DNA of 64,000 bases from Dendrobium chrysotoxum (Eukaryota; Streptophyta; Magnoliopsida; Asparagales; Orchidaceae): the NCBI GenBank assembly GCA_019925795.1, contig CM034314.1:38309774-38373773 (forward strand), read 5' to 3'. The notes beneath the pieces were generated by a model. That model saw only the letters and a list, made by a program, of their open reading frames with translations. It was not told the DNA's origin and did not search any database. Below, in pieces: positions 11,553-24,113 of this stretch. Made by a program: the position numbers and the translations under genes. Each line of letters opens with the position of its first letter. Positions within the stretch are counted from its first letter, which is position 1.

Positions 11553-12500
11553 GACATTCAAAAAGGTGAGTAATACCTTCAAAAGATATGCATTAGTAAT
11601 AATAAAAAGGGTAGGAGAAATTGGGTCCCCTTGTCTTATACCATGAGAAGCCTTAAAGAAACCCTTGCTTTTACCATTAATGATAATAGAGAAAAATGAA
11701 CCCTCAGTGCTATTTTTTATCAAATTAATAAAGAAAGAGTTTAAACCAAATAACAATAGGATGGAATACAAAAAATTCTAGTTGATGTTGTCATGTGCTT
11801 TAGGAATATCTAATTTTAGAATAATGTTTCCACCTCTCACTTTAACATCCAAATCATGAGTAAGCTCTTGGGCCAATAGAATGTTTTCAGATATAGTTCT
11901 CCCTCTTAGAAACCCCGTTTGGCTCTGAGAAATTATTTTAGTGAGCAAGGGGGATAGTCATTCTATAAAAATTTTGGAAATGACTTTGCTAAAAAAAAGA
12001 GCAAAGGCTAATAGGACAAAAATCATCCTAATTATTAAGAATAACCTTCTTAGGAATAAGCACAATAGAGGTGCTAGAAACAAATTTAGGAATAGAGTTT
12101 CCATTAAAAAAATCCAAAACCATAACAAATAAATCATCAAAAATAATATTCTAAGGTTTCTGAAAGAATTTTGTAGTAAACCCATCAGGGCTAGCGTAGA
12201 GTCAACATTCATATCAAAAACAATTTTCTTGATTTCGTCTAAAGATGGAAGTTTAGTAAGGACAATATTTTCCTCTTCATTAAGGATGCAAGGAATGAGG
12301 TCAGAATGGTCGATAGGATTAGGCTCAAAATTTTTATTAAATAAATTGGTGAAATGATCCATAGTAGACCTAGCAATCCCCTCCTCATCCTCAATAGAGG
12401 TCTCATCCTACAGACCAATTTTATAAATAAATTTTTTGGCTTTATTCTTCTTGAATAAAGCATAAAAATACTTAGTATTATTATTCCCCTCAATTAAGTG
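11553..12500 (-). pseudogene. LINE 2 reverse transcriptase, N-terminal part
   Basis: Contains a region resembling the start of L1 RT near 12360-12200 (DHFTNLFNKNF ... KKIVFDMN), multiple frameshifts, and the GIRQGDPISPTLF box near 11660-11630. The catalytic YADD box is missing because the copy ends at the LINE 1 insertion. 12500-12830 joins endonuclease to RT and is broken by stops. Confidence 0.8.
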
Positions 12501-12829
12501 TTTAGTGGCAATTTTTTGTCTCCAGTAAGTTTCCTCTTATTCTTGTAGTTTTAAAAGGGAGATTTTAGCTTCTTAAAGACTCTTATAATTATCATCTAAA
12601 GGATTAAATTGGAAAATGAGCTCAATATAATTAACCTTATCTTCAGCAGTATGAATATTGTCAAAAATATTTTTGAAATCATTTCTATTGCTCCAATTAA
12701 TTTTGAACTTAAGTCTTTTAAGCTAAATCATATTTAAAAAAGATTCCTCTAAAACATATTTAAAAAAGATTCCTCTAAAAGCCATATATTTTGAAATCTA
12801 AAAGTAAAAGAAATCCCTTCAAGCCTTAA

Positions 12830-13510
12830 CTAAAGACCAATAAGAAGGGGAGAATGATCAGAGAAAGTTTTACTCAGATGCTCCACAAAGGTGTTATTGC
12901 TAGAGTTAATCCAAAGGTCATTAAAAAGAACATGGTCTAAATGTTTCCATATATTACCACGGTTATAAGTAATGGGATTTCTAGAAAAACCAATATCAAC
13001 AAGCTTACAATCCATTATCATATTATTAATGCCATCCATAGCTTGATAAACCAGACTAGAGCCACCAAGCCTTTCAGAAGGAATAGAAACGGTATTAAAA
13101 TCACCTCCCATAAGCCAAGGAGAGTTTATTAAACAACTAAAATCATTAATTTGATTCCATAATTCCTTTCTAATAAAATGGGAAGATGATGCATAAATAA
13201 GAGAAGCATAGATATTAAACTACATGTACTTAATACTATAATGCAATACTTGAGTAAAATCACTAATAACATCAATGGTGATAGGATCTTTCCAAAAGAT
13301 CCAAATTTTATTAGAAATATTAGCCAAACTATGCATGAAATCTAAACACCTAGCAGTTTCATCTAATTTAGTAACAGAAATCAAAGACTAAATTTAAACT
13401 TAAAATATAACATTATGGATATGACATAAATTCCTAACCTTCAATCTAGAAGAAGGGCACCAATACCCCTAACAATCTAAATAGCTGACTTAATCATTAA
13501 AATGCATTTT
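12830..13510 (-). pseudogene. LINE 2 apurinic-type endonuclease domain
   Basis: The minus strand encodes the exonuclease-endonuclease-phosphatase domain of L1 ORF2: a degenerate start near 13500-13440, a KIWIFWKDPITIDVISDF stretch near 13330-13270, the GGDFNTV catalytic block at 13105, and FSDHSPLLIGL near 12850 containing the catalytic Asp-His. It would nick target DNA to prime reverse transcription. A stop near 13220 and several upstream break it. 13510-13693 has no clear domain. Confidence 0.82.
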
Positions 13511-13693
13511 ATTGGAAGTTTGAGAATGAGTACTTCTAAGAGATTGAGCATTCAAATTTTTAGATTTCTTGTTTTTATTACATTGGACTAACGTGAAATC
13601 ATGCACACTACTAATTATGTTGCCATTAGTTAAACCCTTAGAAGTTCCATCTATATCATAAGCATCATGAGAAATATTACCATTTCAATTACC

Positions 13694-14784
13694 ATTACTC
13701 TGTAGCAAAAATGTGTAAATGACTAATCTTAGGTTTCTTTCCAAAAAATATTTCATAAGGGATCTATTTAAGAATAGGTCATAAATAAACTCTATTTGTA
13801 ACATAACATGCAGTGTTTATTGCTTCTGCACAAAAATACTTTGAAAGTTTATATTCATCTAACATTGATCGTGCAAATTCTACCAAAGTACGATTCTTTC
13901 TTTCGACTACATAATTTTGTTGAGGAGTCCTAGGAGCTAAAAAATTATGTATAAGTCTATTTTCATCTCACTAATTTTCAAATGATTTATTTTCAAATTA
14001 TTCACTATGATATTTTTGAATTCTATGAATCAAATAACCTTATTCTCTTTGAATATACTTAGCAAATTTTCCAAAATCATCAGTTGCATTATTTTTATTA
14101 GCCAAGAATAACACCCAAGTGTATCTTGAATAATCATCTTCAATAACAAATCCATAATTTTTACCACCTAAACTAGTTGTGTTAATTGACCCAAATAAGT
14201 CCCTGTGTAATAATTCTAAATGTTTTCTCATTGAAACTATATTTTTACTCTTGAATGAACTTTTCATATGTTTACTATGAATACATGCATCACATATAGA
14301 ATCAAAATGAAAATTAGTTTTTGGTAAACCAAATAATAAATCATGTTTAGAAATTTTATTTAAAGTGTGGATATTGGCATGACATAGCCTTCTATGCCAT
14401 AACCAAGCATCAACATTTATAGATTTCATGCAAAGTAAATTCAAATCAATATCATTTGTATTCTATAAATCAATTAAATAAATATTTTTTATGTCTATTT
14501 CCAATAAGCAAGATAGTTTCATTATTTCTACTAATGCAATGTGAAGCATAAAAAGAAACCTTTAAACCTTTATCACATAATTGACTAATTGATATTAAGT
14601 TGTGTTCTAAACCAAAAACAAAAAAGACTTTTTCCAAAGTAATTGAGTTCTTACATATGGATCCAATACCAATAATCTTTCCCTTTGAATGATCTCCATA
14701 TATGACATATCCTCGATCACTTGGTTCTACTGTAGAAAATTTTGCTTTATTGCCTATCATATGTCTTGAATATCCACTGTCCAA
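13694..14784 (-). pseudogene. pol: Copia B protease and integrase fragment
   Basis: 14784-14470 encodes a copia aspartic protease with MDSGYSRHMIG in place of the usual DSGCSRHMTG, keeping the catalytic Asp-Ser-Gly. 14444-14040 holds the integrase zinc region (WLWHRRLCHANIHTL ... CDACIHSKH) and the first catalytic Asp (LLHRDLFGSI). The D and E core continues to 13694 in broken frames, ending at TPYEIFFGKKPKISHLHIF-like sequence. Confidence 0.85.
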
Positions 14785-16484
14785 TTACCACATGCCTTCA
14801 TTAATTTTATTTTGAAGGCATTCCTACAAAAAAAAAAAAATAGATGTTAACTTTTGGAACACAAATATTTTTGGGTCTACATTCTAAATTAGTATGATAT
14901 CTATTATGTATGTTATATGAAGTGCTTGTATTTTTTGGTACCAATACAAAAGATAATTGTTTAGCATTCTAGGATCTATGAGCATAGAAATCAAGTGAGA
15001 TATGTCCTTTTCTACCAAAATAATTACACCAAATATTAGTGTTTGCGTATGGCTTAGTATTATGTTTATGTGACATATAAGAAGAATTTTTATTTGATGT
15101 TGTACTTGATGGAACTTTATAATGAACTTGAGATTTCATGCATAAATCTAATCTTACTTTAATAGAATATTTTCTCTTTCCAATTTACAAACAAGTAATG
15201 AATGATCTAATAAATAACAATTTTTATTTTTCAAATCATCACATTTATTTTTTAAATTATTAAAATTCATATCTAAATTTTTATGCTCTTTTTCTAAAAT
15301 ATTATATTTTCTTTTTAATTTTTTCTATTCAATAACTAATTTATTAAATGCATCATCTAATTCTTCATAAGATATATCATTACATACATCTTGAGAATCA
15401 TAATCAGATTCTCCTCCTGCCATAAGACAAATGTTCACGTCTTCATTTGATGAACTTGATTCATCTGAATCTTGGTTGGCCCATTGAGCCATCTTCTTCT
15501 TCTTTAAATGCTTGTATTTTTTGTTTCCACTCTTTTTCTCTACATCCATCTCTTTCTTTTTTGAATCGATAAGATTTCGACAATCTCCTCTTATATGTCT
15601 AGGCTTCTTGCAATGGTAGCAAATAATCTCTTCTCCTGCAAGAAATTTCTTAGTTTGAAATTTAAAATTTTTAGATTTCTTATTCCTTTGATTTTTCTTT
15701 CTTAGTAAGCTTCCAAGTCTTCTTGAAAGTATGGCCACCTTATCACTATTTTCATTAGAGCTTGATGAACTAGGTTCATCAATATCATCTACCTATAAGG
15801 CAATGGTTTTACCTTCTCTTTCTCTTTCTTAGAAGAGCTTTGAGTTATAATCGGTTCATGTGCTATCAAAATCAAGTGGATAAGTAGATAAATCTTTAGC
15901 CTCACTAATTGCAGTTAGTATAGCATCGCATTCTTTGGGAAGGCATCGAAGAATCTTATAGACTAAGTCTTGATTTTTATATGTTCTTCCAAGAGAATGT
16001 AATGTATTAATTGTTTTTATAAATCTTGTATACATATCAGAAATAGACTAAGAAGGAAACATACAAAATAATTCATATTTATGAATAAGCCTATTTATAT
16101 GAGCATCTCTAACTTTGCTAGTACATTCATAGGTTATAATTAATTTATCCCAAATTTCTTTGCTAAATTTAACATGAAAATTTTTAAGTAATTATTTGGA
16201 ATAAGTGCATAATGTAAAGTATTACATGCCCTAGCATTTAACTCATCTAATTCCCTCTCCAATACAGTCCATTCATTAAAAGCTTTTTTAATTTTAATTC
16301 CATTAATTTCTTTGGTGGGTGTATGATATTGGTGTGTAAGCATGTTCCACATACGAGAATCTTGTCCTCTTAAGAATGTACTAATTCTATTTTTCCAATA
16401 ATTAAAAGGAACATTATCTAACAATGGTGGTTGATGAGTGGATTGTTCTTCGGGAAGTGAACCCTTAGGAAAACCTTGTGCCAT
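14785..16484 (-). pseudogene. gag: Copia B gag
   Basis: Start at 16484 (MAQGFPKG...). The N-terminal gag domain includes LDNVPFNYWKNRISTFL (like DNIPFDFWKTRMSTFL in C) and runs to about 15840 with stops. The first zinc knuckle CYHCKKPRHIRGDC lies in 15738-15325. A second, damaged knuckle reads CNYFGRKGHISLDF near 15035-14990. So the two-knuckle gag plan of A/C/D is also visible here. 15324-15040 corresponds to the coiled-coil spacer and is AT-rich. Confidence 0.82.
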
Positions 16485-16537
16485 AGTTTATAAGTGGATA
16501 TAGTCTAGGATGTTAAGCCAAAACAAAAAGAGCAAAG

Positions 16538-16550
16538 GCTTTGATACCAA
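16538..16550 (-). other. Primer binding site of copia B
   Basis: The minus strand reads TTGGTATCAAAGC next to the LTR end, a slightly diverged initiator tRNA-Met site. Confidence 0.85.
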
Positions 16551-16551
16551 T

Positions 16552-18300
16552 TGTTGGATGACTATGGCACCCTAGGGGGGTTGAATTTGGTTTTTAAATT
16601 TTTATTAAAAAAAGTTAATTAAAATAATTCTAAAGCAATTTGGTTAAGAATAAATAATTAAACAATTTTTTTATGATAAGGATTAAGAAAAAGAGATGCA
16701 AGAAAAGAAAATAATAGGCACAACATTTTTACGTGGTTCGGCCTGGATTCTAATGTGGCCTACGTCCAGGCTAGGCAACTCTTGGGCTAGAATCCACTAA
16801 TCCTAGGTTAATTCTTCAAACCAATGAAGTTCTTTACAACCTAAGTACTCTCGCACACAAGTGAATACAACCTAATGTAATTACAGTTTAAACTTCCCTC
16901 AGCCAAATGGCTTAGATCAAGAAAATGAAAAATATAATTTGATGTAAATAATACAAGCTCAAATTATCTTGCAATAAAATGACAAAAATATTTGAGGTGA
17001 TCATATATTTAATTTTAATCACAACACTACTTGCAAATGGAATATAAAATTTTCTCACTTTAAGGTAGATTTATATTTTAATAAAAATATAAATAATATT
17101 TTAAATAAAAATATTTTTCATGCTAATTTAAACTATAACTCCTCAAATTACATAAAACCTTTAAAAAAGAATTAGATTTGAAATGTAAATCTATGCCACA
17201 TAAAAAAAAATAAAAATACTTGCTTTACTATCTTTATGTATCTAAAATATTTAACATCAAAAACATAATATAACATTCTCAACTAGTCTTTCACCAAATA
17301 ATAATTATTTTCAAGAAAATTATATGGTGAAAACAAAAAGAACATCAAGTAAATATTTAGAGAAAGAAAGCAAACTCAAGAACTCAAAGAGATGTTAAAT
17401 GATTTAGTGTGTTGTAGCTTTTCAACCAAGAATTTGATCTTGCTAATGAAAAGAGTTCTTGGAATGGAGATCAAAATTTTTACTATCAATATTTAGCATG
17501 TGAGGAAGGAAAAAGAAATGGAGAAAATGCTAGAGTTTCTCTTTTGAATAACCCTCGCATGAAGAGGAAGAGGGGCATTTAACGGGAAAGGATAAGTAAA
17601 GCCAAATTTGAATAAAACTATTAAACTAATATTAACTTATGAACTAATAATATTATATTTGATAAATAATTCATTTATATTAAACAAATATAATTTTCAA
17701 ATGGCTATAAAATGGCTAGTCACATAGACAAGTCAAAGAGTTTTCATATACATCCAAAATCAGGCAAAAATGGCTACCCAATAAATAATATAAAAATGGA
17801 ATAATGTTTATAAATTCATTATAAATTTAATATAGCTCCTAATGGGTCATGTAACCTATCAATTTATATCGATAGAATCCAAAGAATCTAATGAAATAAA
17901 AATTAAGGAAAATTTTTATCAAAATAATACCATATTCAGCAGACTTACAACTTATGCATATTTTCATGTATTTAAAGATATATTAAAAATTCGTACAATA
18001 TTATGATGTATTTTAGATAACATTAATTATACATTAGTAAATTTATATGAAAGAAGTTTAAGTCAAAATGAATACGTAATAGATTTTTATCTTAAAAGCT
18101 TATTACATTTAATTTTTCTGATTAATTATCTTTAAATAATTGAGAACAATGAAGCTTATAAAATTTATTTAATAAAAGAATCTTATAGATTTGTAAATTA
18201 TGCTTATTATCCTTAGTAAATAATATGTAAATTATTTTAATAGATATTTAAATTATGAGCAAATCAAACTATGCAAGTAAATTTTAATGGACCTCTAACA
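16552..18300 (-). repeat. 5' LTR of copia B
   Basis: About 1749 bp, minus strand TGTTAGAGG ... CATCCAACA with TGTT/AACA inverted ends. The left boundary is fixed by the primer site. The right boundary at 18300 is inferred from the terminal TGTT and the change to gypsy-LTR-like sequence. It holds the motif shared by copia LTRs here (GGACGTAGG ... CCGAACCACGTAAAA, near 16770-16730) and a C-rich tract before the end. No paired palindromes seen. Confidence 0.75.
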
Positions 18301-18885
18301 TACTCCTACATTAATATAAAAATCTTTAAGCTTTCCATCTTGGTCTATCTTGAATTCTTTTAGCTTAAATTTTGATTGAACTTGAGTTGTGTAATCTAAA
18401 TTCCACATAAGTAAATATCATGTACGTCCATCAAATCATTACATCTAAAATACTAAACATATCTTCACTAGGATAATGATGTTTCTTTCACCAATCACCC
18501 CAATATGGCATTATAAAAGATAAGCTCAATAGCATTTGAATGTGCAATCTAGCACTACAGTATTATAATGATCGGCACTTCGGTGCTCAAATTTTTAAGA
18601 CTCTTGTGCTTCAGCATAGATTTTGGACACTGTGATGCTGACCATGGCTCCATTGGAGCACTAATATTTCTAAAATTATAGAGTAGTTGGTGCTACAATG
18701 TTTTAATTAAGCTTTGAGATGTTGTGGATGATGATGCTATGATATTGAATTTATGGGCACTATGATGTTAGTCTAACACTTGTCAATTTTTGCCTTTTAC
18801 TGAGACTTTTTGCATAAACATAACTAAAAGAACATATTTTCTCCAAATTTAAATATAATAAACATTACAAAATTTATACCTAACA
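18301..18885 (-). repeat. Part of the 3' LTR of gypsy element G
   Basis: The right edge at 18885 is placed by the minus-strand sequence GCTTGGGGGAGTTTGTTAGG, where a purine tract is followed by TGTTAGG as an LTR start. The left side is cut by copia B at 18300. It contains GCAC...GTGCT palindrome-like words (18560-18780), and a stretch around 18515 aligns to sequence near 36100 upstream of G's gag. Strongly diverged. Confidence 0.5.
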
Positions 18886-20004
18886 AACTCCCCCAAGCTT
18901 ATACTCTTGTTGTACTCAAGTAATGTACTCAAGTAATGGTGTAATCATCTATTAATTGGCCTAATAGCTCAAATAAAAAAAATGGTTATTTAGAATTACT
19001 AAAATGTAAGATAATACATCATAGTTTAACAGTAATTTGGAATGATCAAAGTTGTAATGCAATTTAAAAAAATCCTAATTATTTAGCATAAGCAATCATC
19101 CCTATAATTGCTTAAATTGAGCTTATCAACTATTAGTGTATTTGTAGGTTTTGAGTTCTAATTTTAGAAAATATTAATATTTCATTTAGAGATTAGTTAT
19201 GTATGTAGTTGAATTAAAAGTTCATTAGTGCACCATCCTATGTATTAGTTCACTTATTTGATTTAAGTATTAAGATGCATTTTTGACTTGAGCTTCAATT
19301 GATGCCAATTTTTGATTATACTCATCATTTTCCTTTTTCAACTTTCTCTTCTGATTTTTTGTGTTTACACATTTTCATACCTTAAGTAGATATTAATGAT
19401 TTTGAGTCTCAATCTTTTTGTTATTCCTCCAGTAATCCTAAATAAATTTTATGTAAGGATTTAATAAGATTGCTAATTCCATAATTAGGCTTACAATGAT
19501 CTTTATAATTCAAGCTACACACTTCTTTTCCCTAAACTCAACTATTCATTCTTTAATTCAACAGTTAGTACAAGGGTGTATGGCTTTTAAGTTCAAGACA
19601 AGTCAATTACTTAAATGAACTTCCGTAGTTAATTATTAAGGTTTCCAAATTATGAATTATTATGCTTTGTTCATTCAAATTATCATCTAAGGTTTTATTA
19701 TTATTCTTAATTTGAAATAATCTTTAATTACTATTTCTATTTTGGCTAAAAAAATAATCAAAGTGGAAGCACAATGTAGAGGAAAATTTTCAATAGTTAA
19801 GCATAAACAGAATTTAATAAAATTTAAATCATGCAAATAAATAAATAAATAAAAGTAAACAAAAACTATCAACAAATAAAAATAAGATAACACATAAGAG
19901 AAAAACTGGATAATTGAAAATCAATGCAAACACAAAATAAATTGAATTGCCTCCCCATCAACACTAAGTTTATAGTTTTAAGATAAACTATGCAAATTAT
20001 TCAT
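18886..20004 (-). other. 3' untranslated region of gypsy G
   Basis: AT-rich, no coding signal on either strand. A purine tract at 18887-18900 (minus GGGGGAG) is the likely polypurine tract. Confidence 0.5.
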
Positions 20005-21251
20005 TTTCAGGATGAACCAAATTAGTGATATTTCTCACACGATCTTTATCCCCTCCTAGATAAGGCTTCAATCTATACTCATTGACCTTTAAAGTGTGCA
20101 AACTTTTCTTTTCCTAAATTTTAACAGCTCAGTAGTAAAATACATTCAAAATAGTGAATGGTTCTAATCTCTTGGATTTTAGTTTTCCATGAAATAATTT
20201 TAATTTAGAATTAAAGAGCAAATCTCTTATCCAAGGGTAAATTATTTTTAAAGAAGAGTATGATCATGCTATTTTTTAATATTAGCTTTATAAATCTTAG
20301 CATTTTCATAACCCTCATTTAAAAATTAAATTAATTCATTCATCTATATTAATCTTTTTTTCATTTGCTCCCTTAAGATTGAAATTAAATCCTTTCACTA
20401 ACCAAATTATCTTATGCTATAATTATGCATGATGGTGGCAAGCTTTTCAAAAATAAACTATAGGGAGACATTCCAATAGAGGTTTTATAAGTAGACTTAT
20501 AGGGCCATAATGCATCACCTAGTTTAATTGCCCAATTATTCTTATTAGAACTAACAGTTTTTGTTAAAGTTTTTTTCAATATCACTAATACTTTTTTCAG
20601 CTAGGCCACTAGTTAGGCGATAGTAAGCTATTGTAACCCTATGATGAATAACATATTTAGCTAATGCTATTTCTACTCTATTATTAAAGAAATGAATTCC
20701 CCCATCACTGATTAATACTCTAAGCATTCTGAATCTAGAAAAATATTTTTATCTAAACATTTAAGCACACCCTAGCATCAGTTCTATGGGTTGCCACTCC
20801 TTTAATTTATTTTGATAAATAGTTAATAGTAATAAGATTATACTGGCATCCATGGGATTGAACAAATGGTCACATAAAATTTAATCCTAAAACATCAAAT
20901 AACTTAACTTCTAGCTCATAACTCACGGGCATTTCATTTCTTCTAGAAATATTACCTGCACTTTGTCATTGACCACACTTCCTAACATAATCATGAGCAT
21001 CTTTAAATAATATAGGCCAATAAAATCTTGATTATAAAATATTCAAAGCAGTTCTAAATCCTTAATACTACCCTCCATATTGAGAGTTAAGATATTCCCT
21101 AATTATAAATCATACTTCTTTCACGAGGACACATCTCCTAATGTTTTGGTAATTATAAGCTTTGAATAAATATGATTTATCCCAAAAGTCATATTTTGCA
21201 TCATGCAAATGTTTTCTTTTTTGAGTCAAGGATAATTCAAATAGAAGCACA
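20005..21251 (-). pseudogene. pol: Gypsy G integrase
   Basis: Decayed Athila/Tat-type integrase. Broken frames on the minus strand show FYWPILFKDAHDYVRKCGQ near 21030-20980, then GNISRRNEMP near 20950, the HHRVTIAYYRLTSGLAE core near 20650, NNWAIKLGDALWPYKS near 20530, IGMSPYSL near 20470, and a C-terminal VNEYRLKPYLGGD near 20070. These blocks are characteristic of that lineage. Many stops. Upstream it is separated from RNase H by LINE 3. Confidence 0.85.
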
Positions 21252-22675
21252 AAATAACAACAACAGTAACAGCAATAATAAGCCTTTATCCCACTATGTG
21301 AGGTCAGCTACGTGAATCCTTTTTATCCATTGTGTCATGTTAAAGAGTCAAATTCTCATCTAAATCTAATAAAGAAATATCATTTCTAATATTTTCTAAC
21401 CATGTCTTTTTAGGTCTACCTCTACCTTTGTTAACATAAGTCAAATATAATACATATACTTTTCTAAACAGGTCATCTAAAGGCAGGGATTTTATTTGAC
21501 CTAATCATCTAAGGTGACTCTCTCTAATCTTATCTTCCACTCAAGCTACTCCAACCTTTTCACTTAAATGCTCATTTCGTATCCTTTCTCTAAGAGTAAA
21601 GTTACTCATCCACCTAAGCATCCTCATCACTATAACTCTTAACTTAATATTATGCTTCTCTTTTAATGGCCAACATTTTGTATCATAAAGCATTGAAGGT
21701 CTCACAATAATCTTATAGTATTCTCCCTTAAGTTTGAGAGTAACTTTTCTATCACACAAAAAGCCTGATGTATCCTTCACTTCAACCATACAACTTGAAT
21801 TCTACTAATAATAGCCCCATCTATTTCAAAATCACTCTGAATAATAGACCGTAGACATATAAAATATGTACTTTTATTATTGACTTGATCGCCCAAAGTC
21901 ACAATCCTCCCATTAGATCTATTATTACTAAATTACACTCTATATATTCAGTTTTTGATCTACTCAAACTAAAGCCTTTAGACTCTAAGGTTGACCTCCA
22001 TAATTCAACTTTACCTTCAACTCCCTCTCTAGTCTTATCAACATGAAGAATATCATCAGCAAAAAGCAAAAACCATGGTACAACCTCTTATAAATGTCTA
22101 GTGAGAACATCCATGACTAAAGAAAAAATATATGGGCTTAAGGTTGATTCTTAATGTAATCCAACTGTAATAGGAAAATACTTGGTCAAAACACCTTTTG
22201 TTTGAACACAAGTAAAAGCTCCCACATACATATCCTTAATGTCTTAAATATAAGCATTATTAACCCCTTCCTTATGTAAAACTCTCCATAGCACTTGTCT
22301 TGGAACTTTATCATATGCTTTCTCTAGATTAGTAAAAATCATATGTAGATCATTGTTAATCTCTCTATACTTCTCCTTCAAACCACTCAATAAATGTATA
22401 TCTTCCATAGTATACCTACCTGGCATGAATCTAAATAGATTTTGAGAGATCTTAGGGTCACTCAACAACCTATGCTCCATAACTCTCTCCCATAGTTTTA
22501 AAGTATGACACATTAACTTAATTCCTCTATAATTTATGCAATCTTATGCATCACCTTTTTCTTAAAAATAGGGATCAAAACAATCAATCAACACTCATTT
22601 GGCATCTTTTTAGTCTGTAAAATAATATTAAAAAGTTTTGTAAGAAAAAAGAAATTCATTCATCTCTTAAGCTTT
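21252..22675 (-). mobile_element. LINE 3, 5'-truncated, inserted in gypsy G
   Basis: Minus-strand LINE of a different type from LINEs 1 and 2. Its 3' end carries a TTG/TTA-rich tail (about 21290-21252) next to GGATTCACGTAGCTGACC. It is flanked by 13-bp direct repeats, AAATAGAAGCACA at 21239-21251 and AAATGGAAGCACA at 22676-22688 (one mismatch). The gypsy frame reads from ...SDVLPF on the right into FELSLTQKRKHLHDAKYDF on the left, confirming the insertion point between RNase H and integrase. Confidence 0.9.
21541..22513 (-). pseudogene. LINE 3 reverse transcriptase, C-terminal half
   Basis: 22513-22244 encodes RFMPGRYTMEDIHLLSGL and NLEKAYDKVPRQVLW, the RT palm region of the plant LINE type with AYDxVPR. 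A degenerate active-site region follows near 22070-22030, and 21789-21541 encodes the conserved C-terminus (VRPSMLYDTKCWPLK, MRMLRWM, RIRNEHL, EKVGVA). The frame between is broken. Confidence 0.85.
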
Positions 22676-22688
22676 AAATGGAAGCACA

Positions 22689-24113
22689 TCACTAACAATA
22701 AAATTGATAGTATTAGCATACCATGGTAAAATACTTAGATGCAAAGTAAGTAGTTGCTCATCAAGAAAAAGCTCATTAATTTCATATTCATTAGATGCAT
22801 ATTCTTCAATCATAAATATTGTATGGTGATCAATAATTTGACTTTTAGTTCATTTTTTATCTAAAATTTCTACATCTAATTCATGTAATAGAAGAATCCA
22901 CTCACCAATCTAGTTGTTCTGTCTATTTTTGTATTAAGGTATTTGATTATAGAATGATCAGTGTATATAATTATTTTTGTTCCAATCAAATAAGATCAAA
23001 ATTTATGAAAAGAAAAGATAATTACTAGTAGTTCTTTTTCAGTGGTGGTGTAGTTACGTTATGCTATATTCAAAGTTCTTTTAGCATAAAAATGACATGA
23101 AATTTCTTATCTTACTTTTGTGAAGAACAACACTTATAGCTAAATCACTTGCATCACACATGACTATAGAAGGTAGTGACCATTCAATAGCAATAATAAT
23201 AGGTGTAGAGATCAAATGCTATTTTAAAGATTTAAAACTGTCAAGACATGCAATATGAAAAATAAAAGGATAATCATTTTCTAATAACTAACATAATGGT
23301 TTTAAGTTTTTAGAGAAGTCCTTTATAAACCTCCTATATAATCTTGCATGTTTAAGGAAGCTCCTAATTCCTTTAACTGAAGAGGGGGGAGGCGCTTAAC
23401 TATACCTTTACTTTATATATCTCTAGTCATTCCTCAAGGATTTTATGCCCTAAAATAATACCGTTAGTCATCATAAATAAACATTCTCCCAAATTAGTAC
23501 TAAATTTATTTCCACACATATTTTATGTATAGATGTTAAATGATCAAAAAGTGAATCAAAAGAAGTACCAGACATAAAAAAATCATCCATAAAAATTTTT
23601 AAGCCCTGCTTAGTTACATCTGAAAAGATAGACATCATACATCTCTAAAAAGTAGCAGGGGAATTGCAAAGATCAAAAGGTACTCTTCTAAAGGAATAAG
23701 TCCCAAAAGGATTGGTAAAGGTAGTTTTGTCCTAGTCCTCCAGTGCTATAGGAATCTGGTAGTGCACTGAGTATCCATATAGGAAAAAATTGAAAGAATA
23801 TCCTGCCAACCTGTCCAACATCTAATCAAGGAAAGAAAAGAAAAAATGTTTATTCTTAGAGGTTTTGTTTACCTTCCTATAGTGTATAAAAATTCTCCAA
23901 CCAGTGACTATCCTAGTGGGATCAATTCATTATGTAGATTTGTCACTATAGTCAAATCACCTTCTCAAGAACACCAAGAATAGGACTCACCCAAGCACTA
24001 TTTGAAATGGGATGAACAATTCATGCATCCAATAGTTTAAGGATCTCTTTTTTGATAACCTCTTTTATATATGGGTTTAGTCATCTTAGAGGATCATCCT
24101 TTTGTATAGAATT
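22689..24113 (-). pseudogene. pol: Gypsy G reverse transcriptase and RNase H
   Basis: Athila/Tat-like blocks in broken frames: KRDP-like start near 24050, TNLHNELIPLG near 23940, a degenerate GWR-IDYRK region near 23890, LIRCWTGWQDILSIFSYMD-like sequence near 23820-23770, FDLCNSPATFQRCM-like sequence near 23690-23640, RNase H remnants near 23250-22920, and ELFLDEQLL ... LPWYANTINFIVSDVLPF at 22790-22680. The right end is the copia C insertion (GAATT at 24109-24113); the element resumes at 33914. Confidence 0.85.
24109..24113. repeat. Target site duplication of copia C (left)
   Basis: GAATT directly before the 5' LTR, matched by GAATT at 33909-33913 after the 3' LTR. Confidence 0.93.

Larger units (their letters stand above)
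11553..13693 (-). mobile_element. L1-type LINE 2 fragment inserted in copia B
   Basis: Minus-strand LINE with endonuclease (about 13510-12830) and the first part of RT (about 12500-11553). It stops abruptly at the poly(A) end of LINE 1 before its YADD box, so LINE 1 split it and the rest lies outside the window. On the right it meets copia B inside the integrase sequence at about 13693, so LINE 2 inserted into B. Target duplications cannot be checked. Confidence 0.82.
13694..18300 (-). mobile_element. Ty1/copia element B, truncated 5' half
   Basis: Read right to left: LTR (18300-16552), primer site, gag, protease and integrase, ending at 13694 where LINE 2 interrupts the integrase inside a SHLHIF stretch. 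The RT, RNase H and 3' LTR are absent from the window. Protein motifs resemble the A/C/D family, but the sequence is much more diverged and the LTR carries no ATCGTCC palindromes, so it is a separate lineage. Confidence 0.87.
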
